This document shows, in pieces, positions 8,382 to 17,322 of a stretch of DNA of 64,000 bases (its first letter is position 1; each line of letters begins with the position of its first letter). The DNA comes from Blautia sp. GTDB lineage: Bacteria > Bacillota > Clostridia > Lachnospirales > Lachnospiraceae. The position numbers and the translations under genes were made by a program. The notes under the pieces are model-generated. The model ran no database searches. It was given only the letters and a program-made list of their open reading frames with translations, and was not told where the DNA came from. The stretch spans positions 62,001 to 126,000 of the forward strand of contig JAFTPT010000020.1 of assembly GCA_017463155.1 (NCBI GenBank), given 5' to 3'.

Positions 8382-10394
8382 ATGGCAGAAATTCAGGTTT
8401 TGGATCAGAACACGATCGACAAGATCGCAGCCGGCGAAGTCGTGGAGAGGCCGTCCTCCGTGGTCAAGGAGCTGGTCGAGAACGCGATCGACGCGGGTGC
8501 GACGGCTGTCACCGTGGAGATCACCGATGGCGGTAAAAAACTGATCCGCATTACGGACAACGGAAGCGGTATGGAACCCTCCCAGGTACGCATGGCTTTT
8601 CTTCGTCATGCGACCAGCAAGATCAGGCAGGTGGAGGATCTTTCCCATATCGTGTCGCTCGGGTTCCGGGGCGAAGCTCTCTCGAGCATCGCGGCGGTGT
8701 CCCAGGTCGAGATGATCACCAAGACGCCCTCCGGCATCAGCGGGACGCGCTACGTGATCGAGGGAGGACAGGAACAGAAGCTGGAGGAGATGGGCGCCCC
8801 GGAGGGCACGACCTTCCTCGTTCGGAACCTGTTCTACAACACGCCGGCCCGGCTCAAGTTCCTGAAATCCGACATGACGGAGGCCGGCTATGTCAGCGCG
8901 CTGATGGAGCAGTTTTCCCTTTCCCATCCGGAGGTATCGTTCAAGTACATCCAGAACCGGCAGGTACGTCTTCACAGCTCCGGCAACTGCAGCATGCGGG
9001 ATGTGATCTACAGCATTTACGGCAAAGAGATCACGCGTTCCCTGCTTGAAGTCCGGTATGAGGATGAGCTCCTGTCGATCGAGGGGTTTGTCGGAAAACC
9101 CGAGATCTCCCGCGGAAACAGAAGCTTTGAAAACTATGCGATCAACGGCCGGTTCGTCAAGGACCGGATCGTGGCCAAAGCGATCGAGGACGCCTACAAG
9201 GGCTTTCTCATGCAGCATAAATTTCCCTTTGTCGCCCTGCATATCAGCATGGAGGGCAATGATCTGGACGTGAACGTCCATCCCTCCAAGATGGAGGTCC
9301 GTTTCGCCAGAGGCGCCGAAGTCTATGACACGATCTTCCAGGTGATCCGGAACGCCCTCACCGGGCGGGAGCTGATCCCGCGTGTCAGTGCCGGCAAAGA
9401 GAGCCCGGCCAGGGAGGAGAAGCAGCCCGTCGTAAAACCGGCGGATCTTCCGGAGCCCTTTGAGATCAGGCGCCAGCAGCAGTTTGTAAAGGAAAGATCC
9501 GGAGGTTACGGCGTACCGGCCTATAAGCGGCCGGAACTGAAGCCGCAGCGGCCGGGAGAGAAGACCTTCTCCGCGGCGGAGGAGCAGATGTTTACGGGGA
9601 CTCTTACGGATGCCGAACCTGACGTGCAGAAGCCGAAGGCACCGGAAATACCTGCACCTGCAAACGCCGCTCCGGAAGAACGGAAGCCTGAATCGCCCGC
9701 ACCTGCGGACGCCGCGCCGGAAGTCCGGAAGCCGGAAACGCCAGCACCTTCCGTAGCTTCAAAGGAGCCGGAGCAGATGGAGCTGTTTCAAGAGGAGCTT
9801 CTGACGCCGGAGGCGCGAAAGCGCCACAAGCTGATCGGACAGCTGTTCGATACCTACTGGCTCGTGGAGTTCGATGAGCAGTTCTACATCATCGATCAGC
9901 ACGCAGCCCACGAAAAAGTGTACTATGAGCGGTTCGTCAAACGTTTCCGCGAACGGACCGTGGAATCCCAGATGATCAGCCCGCCGCTGATCGTCACATT
10001 GAATATCGAGGAAGAAGCGCTTCTGAAGGCGAATATGGATTACTTTGAAAAGGCCGGCTTTGAGATCGAGAACTTCGGCGGACGTGAATTTGCCATCCGC
10101 GCGGTCCCGGTCGATCTGTACCAGATGAAGGAAGAGGAGCTGTTTCTCGAGATGCTGGATCATCTGGCGTCGGAAGGAGAGAAGGATTCCCTTTCGATCT
10201 TCAACCACAGGCTGGCGACGATGGCCTGCAAGGCGGCCGTCAAAGGCAACAACCGGCTGAGCACGCAGGAGGCGAATCAGCTGATCGAGGAGCTTCTCTC
10301 GCTGGAAAACCCGTACCATTGTCCGCACGGCAGGCCGACGATCATCGCCATGACAAAGCAGGAGCTCGAAAAGAAATTCAAGCGGATCGTATAA
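8382..10394 (+). CDS. mutL: DNA mismatch repair endonuclease MutL
   Basis: A 670-residue GHKL-type ATPase with the N-terminal motifs ENAIDAGA, DNGSGM and GFRGEALSSI. The C-terminal domain holds the metal-dependent nicking endonuclease motif DQHAAHEKVYYE near residue 506, plus ACKAAVKG and NPYHCPHGRPTI, so it is the nuclease-active type found in bacteria without MutH. The linker (about residues 345-465) is rich in Pro, Ala and Glu and contains near-repeats of PAPADAAPEVRKPE. EQMELFQ at its end could be a clamp-binding motif. The start codon ATG lies 4 bases after the mutS stop. Confidence 0.97.
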   Translation: MAEIQVLDQNTIDKIAAGEVVERPSSVVKELVENAIDAGATAVTVEITDGGKKLIRITDNGSGMEPSQVRMAFLRHATSKIRQVEDLSHIVSLGFRGEALSSIAAVSQVEMITKTPSGISGTRYVIEGGQEQKLEEMGAPEGTTFLVRNLFYNTPARLKFLKSDMTEAGYVSALMEQFSLSHPEVSFKYIQNRQVRLHSSGNCSMRDVIYSIYGKEITRSLLEVRYEDELLSIEGFVGKPEISRGNRSFENYAINGRFVKDRIVAKAIEDAYKGFLMQHKFPFVALHISMEGNDLDVNVHPSKMEVRFARGAEVYDTIFQVIRNALTGRELIPRVSAGKESPAREEKQPVVKPADLPEPFEIRRQQQFVKERSGGYGVPAYKRPELKPQRPGEKTFSAAEEQMFTGTLTDAEPDVQKPKAPEIPAPANAAPEERKPESPAPADAAPEVRKPETPAPSVASKEPEQMELFQEELLTPEARKRHKLIGQLFDTYWLVEFDEQFYIIDQHAAHEKVYYERFVKRFRERTVESQMISPPLIVTLNIEEEALLKANMDYFEKAGFEIENFGGREFAIRAVPVDLYQMKEEELFLEMLDHLASEGEKDSLSIFNHRLATMACKAAVKGNNRLSTQEANQLIEELLSLENPYHCPHGRPTIIAMTKQELEKKFKRIV

Positions 10395-10399
10395 AACAT

Positions 10400-11368
10400 A
10401 TGAAAGAACCTTTGATCGTTTTGACAGGACCGACAGCCGTCGGGAAGACGAGTCTGTCTATCGCACTTGCAAAGGCTGTCGGCGGAGAGATCATCTCCGC
10501 CGATTCCATGCAGGTATATAAACATATGGATATCGGATCCGCCAAGATCCGTCCGGAGGAGATGCAGGGAGTCCCGCATCATCTCATCGATATCCTGGAG
10601 CCCGAGGAGGAGTTCCACATTGTGCTGTTCAAGCAGCTGGCTGAGCAGGCCATGGAGAAGATCCGCACGGCCGGCCATATTCCGATCCTTGTGGGCGGCA
10701 CCGGCTTTTACATCCAGGCCGTGACCCGGGATATTGATTTCACCGAGGCGGAGATCGATCATGCCTATCGGGAGGAACTGGAGGAGCTGGCCCGTGAAAA
10801 GGGAGAAGGTTTTCTTCACGATATGCTGTCGCAGGTGGATCCGGAAAGCGCGAAAGAACTGCACCCGAACAACGTAAAGCGTGTGATCCGGGCGCTGGAA
10901 TTCTACCGCCAGAACGGCATTCCGATCTCCAGGCACAATGAAGAGCAGAAGCAGAAGGGTTCTCCCTATGCGCTCGCCTATTTTGTCCTGAACAGCCCGA
11001 GAGAGCTTCTGTACAGGCAGATCGATCAGCGCGTGGATGCGATGATGGAGCAGGGACTCCTTGCGGAGGTACAGGCTCTCAAGGACCGGGGACTCACCCG
11101 GGACATGGTCTCCATGCAGGGGCTTGGTTACAAGGAACTGCTGGATCATCTGGACGGAGCCTTTGACCTTGCGGAGGCGGTACGGATCATCAAGCGGGAC
11201 ACACGGCATTTTGCAAAGCGCCAGCTGACCTGGTTCCGAAGGGAAAACGAAGTGATCTGGGTCAATAAAGAGGACTTTTCTTATAATAATGATTTAATTC
11301 TGGAATTTATGCTTCGGAAATGCACAGAAAAAGGAATTATTCCCTGTAATTTACCGAAGAATTGTTGA
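10400..11368 (+). CDS. miaA: tRNA dimethylallyltransferase MiaA
   Basis: A 322-residue enzyme that transfers a dimethylallyl group from DMAPP to N6 of A37, making the substrate for MiaB. The P-loop GPTAVGKTSLSIAL lies at the N-terminus, followed by DSMQVYKHMDIGSAK and GGTGFYIQAV; RQLTWFRRE is near the C-terminus. I chose ATG 10400, because the family begins just before the P-loop; the frame is open upstream inside mutL, but that part has no family match. The ribosome binding site is weak, so translation may be coupled to mutL. The last 20 or so residues are an atypical Cys/Asn-rich tail (GIIPCNLPKNC). Confidence 0.95.
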   Translation: MKEPLIVLTGPTAVGKTSLSIALAKAVGGEIISADSMQVYKHMDIGSAKIRPEEMQGVPHHLIDILEPEEEFHIVLFKQLAEQAMEKIRTAGHIPILVGGTGFYIQAVTRDIDFTEAEIDHAYREELEELAREKGEGFLHDMLSQVDPESAKELHPNNVKRVIRALEFYRQNGIPISRHNEEQKQKGSPYALAYFVLNSPRELLYRQIDQRVDAMMEQGLLAEVQALKDRGLTRDMVSMQGLGYKELLDHLDGAFDLAEAVRIIKRDTRHFAKRQLTWFRRENEVIWVNKEDFSYNNDLILEFMLRKCTEKGIIPCNLPKNC

Positions 11369-11381
11369 AAGGAACAGACGT

Positions 11382-12677
11382 ATGATAAAGGAAATCTACC
11401 AGGTTCTCGGCATCTCCGCCGAGGTCTATGCGTACGGAGCAGCCATCGAAAAAGAGCTCTCCGAACGGTTTTTACAGTTTGACCGCACGGCGGAGTATAA
11501 TCAGTTGAAGGTGCTTCTGGCCATGCAGAAGAACCGTGTCAGCGAAGAATGCTTCGGTTCTTCCTCCGGCTATGGCTACAATGACTACGGACGTGAAACG
11601 CTCGAAAAGGTCTACGCGGACACTTTCCACACAGAAGCCTGCCTCGTACGGCCGCAGATCACCTGCGGCACCCACGCGTTGGCCATCGCTATGTTCGGAA
11701 ACCTGCGTCCCGGGGATGAGATCCTGGCCCCGGCCGGCAAGCCCTACGATACGCTGGAGGAAGTGATCGGCATACGTCCTTCCGCCGGCTCGCTCGCCGA
11801 ATACGGCGTCACGTACCGCCAGGTCGATCTTCTTCCGGACGGGAGCTTTGACTATGAAAACATCCGGAAGGCCATTCGGCCGAATACCCGGCTCGTTGAG
11901 ATCCAGCGCTCCAAGGGATATCAGACACGGCCATCCTTCTCGGTTGCGCAGATCGGTGAACTGATCCGGTTTGTCAAGGAGATCAAACCGGATGTGATCT
12001 GCATGGTCGACAACTGTTATGGTGAATTCGTGGGCACGATCGAGCCCAGTGACGTGGGCGCGGATATGACCGTCGGTTCCCTGATCAAAAACCCCGGCGG
12101 CGGCCTTGCACCGATCGGAGGCTACATCGCCGGCACCAAAGCCTGTGTAGAGAACGCGGCGCACCGCATGACCTGCCCGGGACTCGGGAGTGAGGTCGGA
12201 GCGACGCTCGGTGTGAACCGTTCCTTCTTCCAGGGCTTTTTCCTGGCGCCGATGATCACGAAGGGCGCTCTGAAGGGAGCTGTTTTTGCCGCGAATGTAT
12301 TTGAACGGCTTGGCTTTCCGGTCATTCCGAACGGAAAGGAACAGAGGAATGACATCATTCAGGCCATCACCTTCAACGAACCGGCCAAAATGACGGCTTT
12401 CTGTAAAGGGATCCAGCACGCGGCTCCTGTGGACAGCTACGTGGATCCGGAACCCTGGGATATGCCGGGGTATGACAGTCCCGTGATCATGGCCGCCGGT
12501 GCCTTTATCCAGGGATCCTCCATCGAGCTCTCCGCAGACGGTCCCATGAAGCCGCCCTATGCGGCTTATTTCCAGGGGGGCCTTACCTATGAGCATGCAA
12601 AGCTCGGTGTCCTGAAAGCGCTGCAGTACATGCTGGATGAGAATCTGCTTAAAGCGGCAGATCTTTTGCGGTCATAA
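11382..12677 (+). CDS. methionine gamma-lyase family PLP protein (aluminium-resistance/YnbB-type)
   Basis: A 431-residue fold-type I PLP enzyme of the family named Met_gamma_lyase or 'aluminium resistance protein', related to B. subtilis YnbB. Conserved stretches are FGSSSGYGYNDYGRETLE, RPQITCGTHALA, MVDNCYGEFVG and the presumed PLP-lysine region GSLIKNPGGGLAPIGGYIAG near residue 235. The physiological substrate of this family is not settled; a Cys-S-conjugate or methionine lyase role is only suggested by fold. It lies 13 bases after miaA, with GAAAGGAA before the ATG, so it is probably the last gene of the operon. Confidence 0.85.
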   Translation: MIKEIYQVLGISAEVYAYGAAIEKELSERFLQFDRTAEYNQLKVLLAMQKNRVSEECFGSSSGYGYNDYGRETLEKVYADTFHTEACLVRPQITCGTHALAIAMFGNLRPGDEILAPAGKPYDTLEEVIGIRPSAGSLAEYGVTYRQVDLLPDGSFDYENIRKAIRPNTRLVEIQRSKGYQTRPSFSVAQIGELIRFVKEIKPDVICMVDNCYGEFVGTIEPSDVGADMTVGSLIKNPGGGLAPIGGYIAGTKACVENAAHRMTCPGLGSEVGATLGVNRSFFQGFFLAPMITKGALKGAVFAANVFERLGFPVIPNGKEQRNDIIQAITFNEPAKMTAFCKGIQHAAPVDSYVDPEPWDMPGYDSPVIMAAGAFIQGSSIELSADGPMKPPYAAYFQGGLTYEHAKLGVLKALQYMLDENLLKAADLLRS

Positions 12678-12679
12678 AC

Positions 12680-12708
12680 TTGCAGGAGTCCTGAACCGGC
12701 TGTATTTT
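12680..12708 (+). promoter_or_regulatory. possible promoter for the two flavoprotein genes
   Basis: TTGCAG at 12680-12685, a 17-base spacer and TATTTT at 12703-12708, in the short gap before the flavoprotein gene at 12736. The -10 box is only a fair match. Confidence 0.45.
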
Positions 12709-12735
12709 ACGATCATTTGAATAGGAATCACTATC

Positions 12736-13917
12736 ATGAACAGGAAAAAGATCATCATCGTCGGAGCCGGCGCTTCCGGACTAATGGCCGCGATCGCGGC
12801 GGCGGAGAAGGGCGCTTCCGTGACGATCCTGGAGCAGAACGACCGGCCCGGCCGGAAGCTTCTCGCGACGGGAAACGGACGATGCAACCTGACCAATCTT
12901 GGGATCGATCCGGATGCATATCACGGAACGGATACGGATTTCTGCAGGGATGCACTCCGGTTTCTGCCGGTATCGGATACGATCCGCTTTTTTTCAAAGC
13001 TCGGCATCTATACAAGGAACAAGGACGGGTGGATCTACCCGGGAAGCATGCAGGCTTCCTCTGTGCTGGAACTGCTTCTTCTGAAAGCGCAGGATCTCGG
13101 TATACGCATCCGGACCGGCACCAGGGCAGAGCAGCTTATCCCCGGCTGGACCGTAAAGGTCCCCGGCTGGGAGTATGAAGCAGACGCCGTGATCCTCGCA
13201 TGCGGCTCCAGGGCCTCCGGGATCACAGGCTCAGACGGCAGCGGCTATGAGCTTGCCCGTATGGCCGGCCACACGATCGTAAAGCCTCTGCCGGCACTGA
13301 CGGGGCTGGTCTCAAAAGAAACGCCTGCCTGGGGCGGCGTACGCGCATACGGCCGTGTCACGCTTTTTTCGGACGATCATGTCGCTGCGGAGGAGAGCGG
13401 TGAACTGCAGCTTACCGAATACGGGATTTCCGGAATTCCGGTATTCCAGATCAGCAGCCGGGCGATCCGCGCCCTGGACGAGGGACGGACAATACATGTA
13501 TCCCTCGATTTTGTCCCTGATTTTTCCCTTCAGGAGCTGCGAGCCTTTTTGAAGGTCCGGCAGGAGGATTGTCCGTACAAACATGAAAAGGATCTGTTCA
13601 CCGGGATGCTGCCCGATAAGCTGTGCGGCATACTTGCAAAAACAGCGGATCCGGCCGCGGCGGCCAAGGATTACCGTCTGACGATCACGGCCGGACGGCC
13701 CTTTGAGACAGCCCAGGTCTGCTCCGGCGGCGTCCGGACGAGCGAGGTCGATCCCGTGACCATGGAATCACGGCTGGCAAAGGGACTTTATTTTGCCGGA
13801 GAGCTTTTGGATATCGACGGCCCCTGCGGCGGCTATAACCTGCAGTGGGCCTGGTCGAGCGGGGCGTGCGCCGGCCATTTTGCCGCATGCATGGATGAGG
13901 AAGACAACGTGAGGTAG
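12736..13917 (+). CDS. NAD(P)/FAD-dependent oxidoreductase, HI0933/aminoacetone-oxidase family
   Basis: A 393-residue flavoprotein of the HI0933 (BaiN-like) family. The Rossmann motif GAGASGLMAAIAAAEKGASV is followed by an acidic residue (LEQND) that would bind the FAD ribose, then by RPGRKLLATGNGRCNLTN, the signature of this family. The C-terminus has GLYFAGELLDIDGPCGGYNL, the second FAD-contact motif. Members are cytosolic and their reactions are mostly unknown. A second, unrelated flavoprotein gene follows 4 bases after the stop, so the two probably form one transcript. Confidence 0.88.
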   Translation: MNRKKIIIVGAGASGLMAAIAAAEKGASVTILEQNDRPGRKLLATGNGRCNLTNLGIDPDAYHGTDTDFCRDALRFLPVSDTIRFFSKLGIYTRNKDGWIYPGSMQASSVLELLLLKAQDLGIRIRTGTRAEQLIPGWTVKVPGWEYEADAVILACGSRASGITGSDGSGYELARMAGHTIVKPLPALTGLVSKETPAWGGVRAYGRVTLFSDDHVAAEESGELQLTEYGISGIPVFQISSRAIRALDEGRTIHVSLDFVPDFSLQELRAFLKVRQEDCPYKHEKDLFTGMLPDKLCGILAKTADPAAAAKDYRLTITAGRPFETAQVCSGGVRTSEVDPVTMESRLAKGLYFAGELLDIDGPCGGYNLQWAWSSGACAGHFAACMDEEDNVR

Positions 13918-13921
13918 ACGT

Positions 13922-15526
13922 ATGATACGGATCACACAGCTGAAGCTCCCGGTCGGGCACAGCGAACAGGAGCTGCGGGAACGAATCGCAAAGACCCTCC
14001 GGGTGCCGCCGGACGGCTTTTCCTATGAGAAGATCCGGCAGTCGCTGGACGCCCGGGAAAAAAGCGCAAAGATATTTGTCTATACGGTGGACGTAACGCT
14101 TCCGGAGGAACAGAAGGTCTTCCGGAAGCTTACTGCGCGCCATAAGGGTAACCATAATAATATTATGTTAACCAATCCGGTCCCTTACACCTTCCCGGTA
14201 CCCGGAACCGAACCTTTGAGAGAACGTCCGGTGATCGTCGGGTGCGGACCGGCCGGCCTTTTCTGTGCCTGGTATCTGGCCAGAGCCGGTTACCGGCCTC
14301 TCGTCCTTGAAAGAGGCGATGAGGCACGGATCCGCCGCGAAAAGGTCGACGCCTTCTGGGAAAAGGGCGTCCTCGACCCGGATTCCAATGTCCAGTTCGG
14401 CGAGGGCGGGGCAGGAACCTTTTCGGACGGAAAGCTGAATACGCTTGTCAAGGATCCGAACGGGCGGAACCGCGAAGTCCTGAAGCGGCTGGTCGACGCC
14501 GGGGCGCCCGAGGAGATCCTCTACCAGCAAAAGCCGCACCTGGGCACGGACGTGCTCGTGGGGATCGTGGAAAAGCTCCGTCATCAGATCGAAGACATGG
14601 GCGGAGAGGTACGATTCCGAACCTGTGTCACGGACTTTCAGATCAGGGACGGAAACCTGACAGGCCTCGTTCTGAACGAAGGCGAGACGCTTCCCGCTAC
14701 GTGCTGCGTCCTGGCGATCGGCCACAGCGCCCGCGATACCTTCCGGGTCCTCCATGAGCGCGGGATCCATATGGAGCCGAAGGCTTTTGCCGTGGGAGTC
14801 CGGATCGAACATTCCCAGGCGATGATCAACCTGGATCAGTACGGAAGCGAAGAGGAACCGCTCCTCGGGGCGGCCGCCTACAAGCTGACACACAGCTGTG
14901 AGAACGGCAGAGGCGTGTACACCTTCTGCATGTGCCCCGGCGGATATGTGGTCAACGCTTCGACCGAGGAAGGGCGTCTGGCCGTCAACGGTATGAGCTA
15001 CCAGAAACGGGACAGTCAGAATGCCAACAGCGCACTGATCGTCACGGTAAAGCCGGAGGATTTTCCGGAGGACGGACCGCTCGGCGGCATCCGGTTCCAG
15101 CGTGATCTGGAGGAGGCAGCTTTCCGTGAGGGAAATGGCCGCATTCCTGTCCAGCTCTATCAGGATTTTAAGGAAGACCGTATCTCCGCAGGCCTTCAGG
15201 GCGTCACTCCCTGCATGAAAGGAGCGTGGAGCTTCGGCAATCTCCGGAAGGTTTTTCCGGTTTACATAAGTGAGTCCCTGATCGAGGGCATCGAGTCCTT
15301 CGGACGTAAGATCAAGGGCTATGACCGCCCGGACGCGGTGCTTTCCGGCGTGGAGAGCCGGACCTCTTCTCCGGTGCGGATCCTGCGGAATGAGGCGCAT
15401 CTTGCCAATATCGGCGGGATCTACCCCTGCGGTGAAGGCGCCGGCTATGCCGGAGGGATCACTTCCGCCGCGATGGATGGCATCAAAATCGCCGAGGCCA
15501 TTGCAGGAAGGTTTTATTTATGTTAA
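13922..15526 (+). CDS. uncharacterised FAD-dependent dehydrogenase (COG2509-like)
   Basis: A 534-residue flavoprotein. Its N-terminal 95 residues form the small domain typical of this family. FAD binding follows at GCGPAGLFCAWYLARAG near residue 105, then NVQFGEGGAGTFSDGKLNT, a strongly conserved family stretch. The C-terminus has GIYPCGEGAGYAGGITSAAM, the second FAD contact. The family is widespread in clostridia and has no assigned reaction; a reductase or dehydrogenase role is inferred from the fold. The ATG lies 4 bases after the preceding flavoprotein gene, so the two are likely translationally linked. Confidence 0.85.
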   Translation: MIRITQLKLPVGHSEQELRERIAKTLRVPPDGFSYEKIRQSLDAREKSAKIFVYTVDVTLPEEQKVFRKLTARHKGNHNNIMLTNPVPYTFPVPGTEPLRERPVIVGCGPAGLFCAWYLARAGYRPLVLERGDEARIRREKVDAFWEKGVLDPDSNVQFGEGGAGTFSDGKLNTLVKDPNGRNREVLKRLVDAGAPEEILYQQKPHLGTDVLVGIVEKLRHQIEDMGGEVRFRTCVTDFQIRDGNLTGLVLNEGETLPATCCVLAIGHSARDTFRVLHERGIHMEPKAFAVGVRIEHSQAMINLDQYGSEEEPLLGAAAYKLTHSCENGRGVYTFCMCPGGYVVNASTEEGRLAVNGMSYQKRDSQNANSALIVTVKPEDFPEDGPLGGIRFQRDLEEAAFREGNGRIPVQLYQDFKEDRISAGLQGVTPCMKGAWSFGNLRKVFPVYISESLIEGIESFGRKIKGYDRPDAVLSGVESRTSSPVRILRNEAHLANIGGIYPCGEGAGYAGGITSAAMDGIKIAEAIAGRFYLC

Positions 15527-15550
15527 TATAATGACTGTACATTCCATACG

Positions 15551-15579
15551 GGAGCCGGAATCTGATCCGGCGGCTTTTT
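15551..15579 (+). terminator. intrinsic terminator after the flavoprotein pair
   Basis: GCCGGA at 15554-15559 pairs with TCCGGC at 15566-15571, followed by GGCTTTTT. It lies between the COG2509-like gene and radC. Confidence 0.6.
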
Positions 15580-15595
15580 CTTCTGAAGCAGAAGA

Positions 15596-16306
15596 ATGAG
15601 CGAAAAAATTAGAGAATTACCAAAAGAGCAGCGTCCTTACGAAAAATGCCTGCGCGACGGGGAACAGGCCCTGAGCGATGCGGAGCTTCTGGCCGTGCTC
15701 CTAAGGTCCGGCACGCGGACAAAAAGCGCGCTCGGCCTGGCCGGAGAGCTTTTGTCGGCGACACAGTCCACCGCGTTTCCGGGTCTTCCCGGCCTGATCC
15801 ACATGTCTGTACAGGACCTTACCGCACTGCCGGGGATCGGAGAAGTCAAGGCCGTCATGCTGAAATGCGTGGCGGAGCTTTCCAGGCGCATGGCATCGGC
15901 CATCGCGAGACCGGCCATGACCTTTGACCAGCCGGTCACGATCGCCAGGTATTTTATGGAACGGCTGCGGCATGAAGAGCAGGAGCACCTTTATGTCCTG
16001 ACGATGGATAATCGGAATCATCTTCTCGGGGAATACCTGGTAAGCCTTGGCACCGCCACGAGCGCACTGGTCTCGCCCAGGGAGATCTTTCTGGAAGCGC
16101 TGAAGCAGAGGGCTTTGGGAGTAGTCCTCGTGCACAATCATCCCAGCGGTGATCCAAGCCCGAGTCTCTGCGATATGGAGATCACGGAACGGATCTTCGA
16201 GGCCGGCTCGATCGTCGGCATCGAGCTGCTGGACCACATCGTGATCGGCGACCAGAAGTATTACAGCTTCCGGGAACAGGGGTTGATCAAGGAAAATGAT
16301 ATTTGA
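15596..16306 (+). CDS. radC: RadC-type JAB/MPN domain protein
   Basis: A 236-residue member of the RadC family. An N-terminal helix-hairpin-helix region (LPGIGEVKAVMLK near residue 80) precedes a JAMM/MPN metalloprotease-like domain with VLVHNHPSGDPSPS near residue 178 and a following Asp, the predicted zinc-binding set. The historic label 'DNA repair protein' is not well supported and the biochemical role is unclear. It overlaps the mreB-like gene by 11 bases, and radC upstream of mreBCD is a common order in Firmicutes. Confidence 0.93.
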   Translation: MSEKIRELPKEQRPYEKCLRDGEQALSDAELLAVLLRSGTRTKSALGLAGELLSATQSTAFPGLPGLIHMSVQDLTALPGIGEVKAVMLKCVAELSRRMASAIARPAMTFDQPVTIARYFMERLRHEEQEHLYVLTMDNRNHLLGEYLVSLGTATSALVSPREIFLEALKQRALGVVLVHNHPSGDPSPSLCDMEITERIFEAGSIVGIELLDHIVIGDQKYYSFREQGLIKENDI

Positions 16307-17309
16307 AAAGACCTATGGGATCGATCTGGGCAACAGTGAAGTCAGGATCTTTTCCTATCTTCGGAATCAGCAGTATTCCGAAAAAAATATGATCGCGGCC
16401 AGAGGACGCGAGATCATAGCCGTGGGTGATGAAGCCTATGAGATGTTTGAGAAGGAACCCTTGAACATCTCCGTGAAATCACCGATGGCTTTTGGCATGA
16501 TTGCAGATCTTGAGCTGCAGGAGATCATGCTGTACACGATGCTTCGAAAGATCGATCCGGTCATGGCCTTCGGCTCCGTATTTTTCTTTTCGGCTCCGCT
16601 CGATATGACCGCGATCGAAAAGCGTGCCTACTACCATGTGGTCAACGGGCACTGGCTCCGGAACAACCGCGTCTTCATGGTGGAATCGCCCGTGGCGGAC
16701 GCTCTGGCGATCGGGATCCCCATCGAGGACAATGTGGGCAGCATGATCGTCAATATCGGCGCCGAGAGTACGCAGCTTTCCATCATCGCAGGCGGACGGA
16801 TCATCATGAGCCGGAAGATCGCCATCGGCGGCAAGCAGCTGAACGAGGCGATCTGCAGCGAGATCCGCAGGCGCTATCATCTGCAGATCGGCACCCGTAC
16901 CGCCCAGCGGCTCAAGCTTGTGATGGGGCGCCTGAGCGACCAGAAAAAGGACGCCCGCAAGGTGGTCGGGATCGACAGTGTGTCCGGACTCCCCAGGGAG
17001 GAGATCGTTTCCTCCTATGTGGTCAATGCCGGCATCATGAACTGTGTGAATGAGATCGCCGCCGAGATGAAGATCTTTCTGGAGAGGACGCCGCCGCAGA
17101 TCTCGTATCATGTGGCCCGGGAGGGCATTTATCTCACTGGCGGGAGCACGCGTCTTCCCTTTATCGACAATTATCTGGCCAGCTATACGGGCTTCAGCTT
17201 TAACCTGTCGGACCTGTACGAGAAGTCCTCTGTCACGGGTCTCGAGAAGATCATCCGGGAGAAGGAGCTCCGCAAATGGGCTTCCCCGGTCAGGCAGCGG
17301 AAGCTCTGA
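16296..17309 (+). CDS. mreB: MreB-like rod-shape protein, divergent
   Basis: A 337-residue actin-fold protein at the mreB position of an mreBCD-PBP2-rodA cluster. It would polymerise along the membrane and guide lateral wall synthesis. The fold is recognisable from YGIDLGNSEVRIF (phosphate 1), IVNIGAESTQLSII (phosphate 2) and GIYLTGGSTRLPFI (adenosine motif). The first two differ from the usual MreB GIDLGTANT and DIGGGT: Asp is replaced by Asn and the second Gly-rich turn by AES. ATP handling may therefore be altered. Membership is clear from context and overall pattern. The start codon is inside radC. Confidence 0.85.
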   Translation: MIFEKTYGIDLGNSEVRIFSYLRNQQYSEKNMIAARGREIIAVGDEAYEMFEKEPLNISVKSPMAFGMIADLELQEIMLYTMLRKIDPVMAFGSVFFFSAPLDMTAIEKRAYYHVVNGHWLRNNRVFMVESPVADALAIGIPIEDNVGSMIVNIGAESTQLSIIAGGRIIMSRKIAIGGKQLNEAICSEIRRRYHLQIGTRTAQRLKLVMGRLSDQKKDARKVVGIDSVSGLPREEIVSSYVVNAGIMNCVNEIAAEMKIFLERTPPQISYHVAREGIYLTGGSTRLPFIDNYLASYTGFSFNLSDLYEKSSVTGLEKIIREKELRKWASPVRQRKL

Positions 17310-17322
17310 GAGGTAGATACCG

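Noticed and set aside
11472-12596. Minus-strand open frame opposite the methionine-gamma-lyase-family gene
   Set aside because: The plus-strand gene has strong family motifs; the antisense frame has none.
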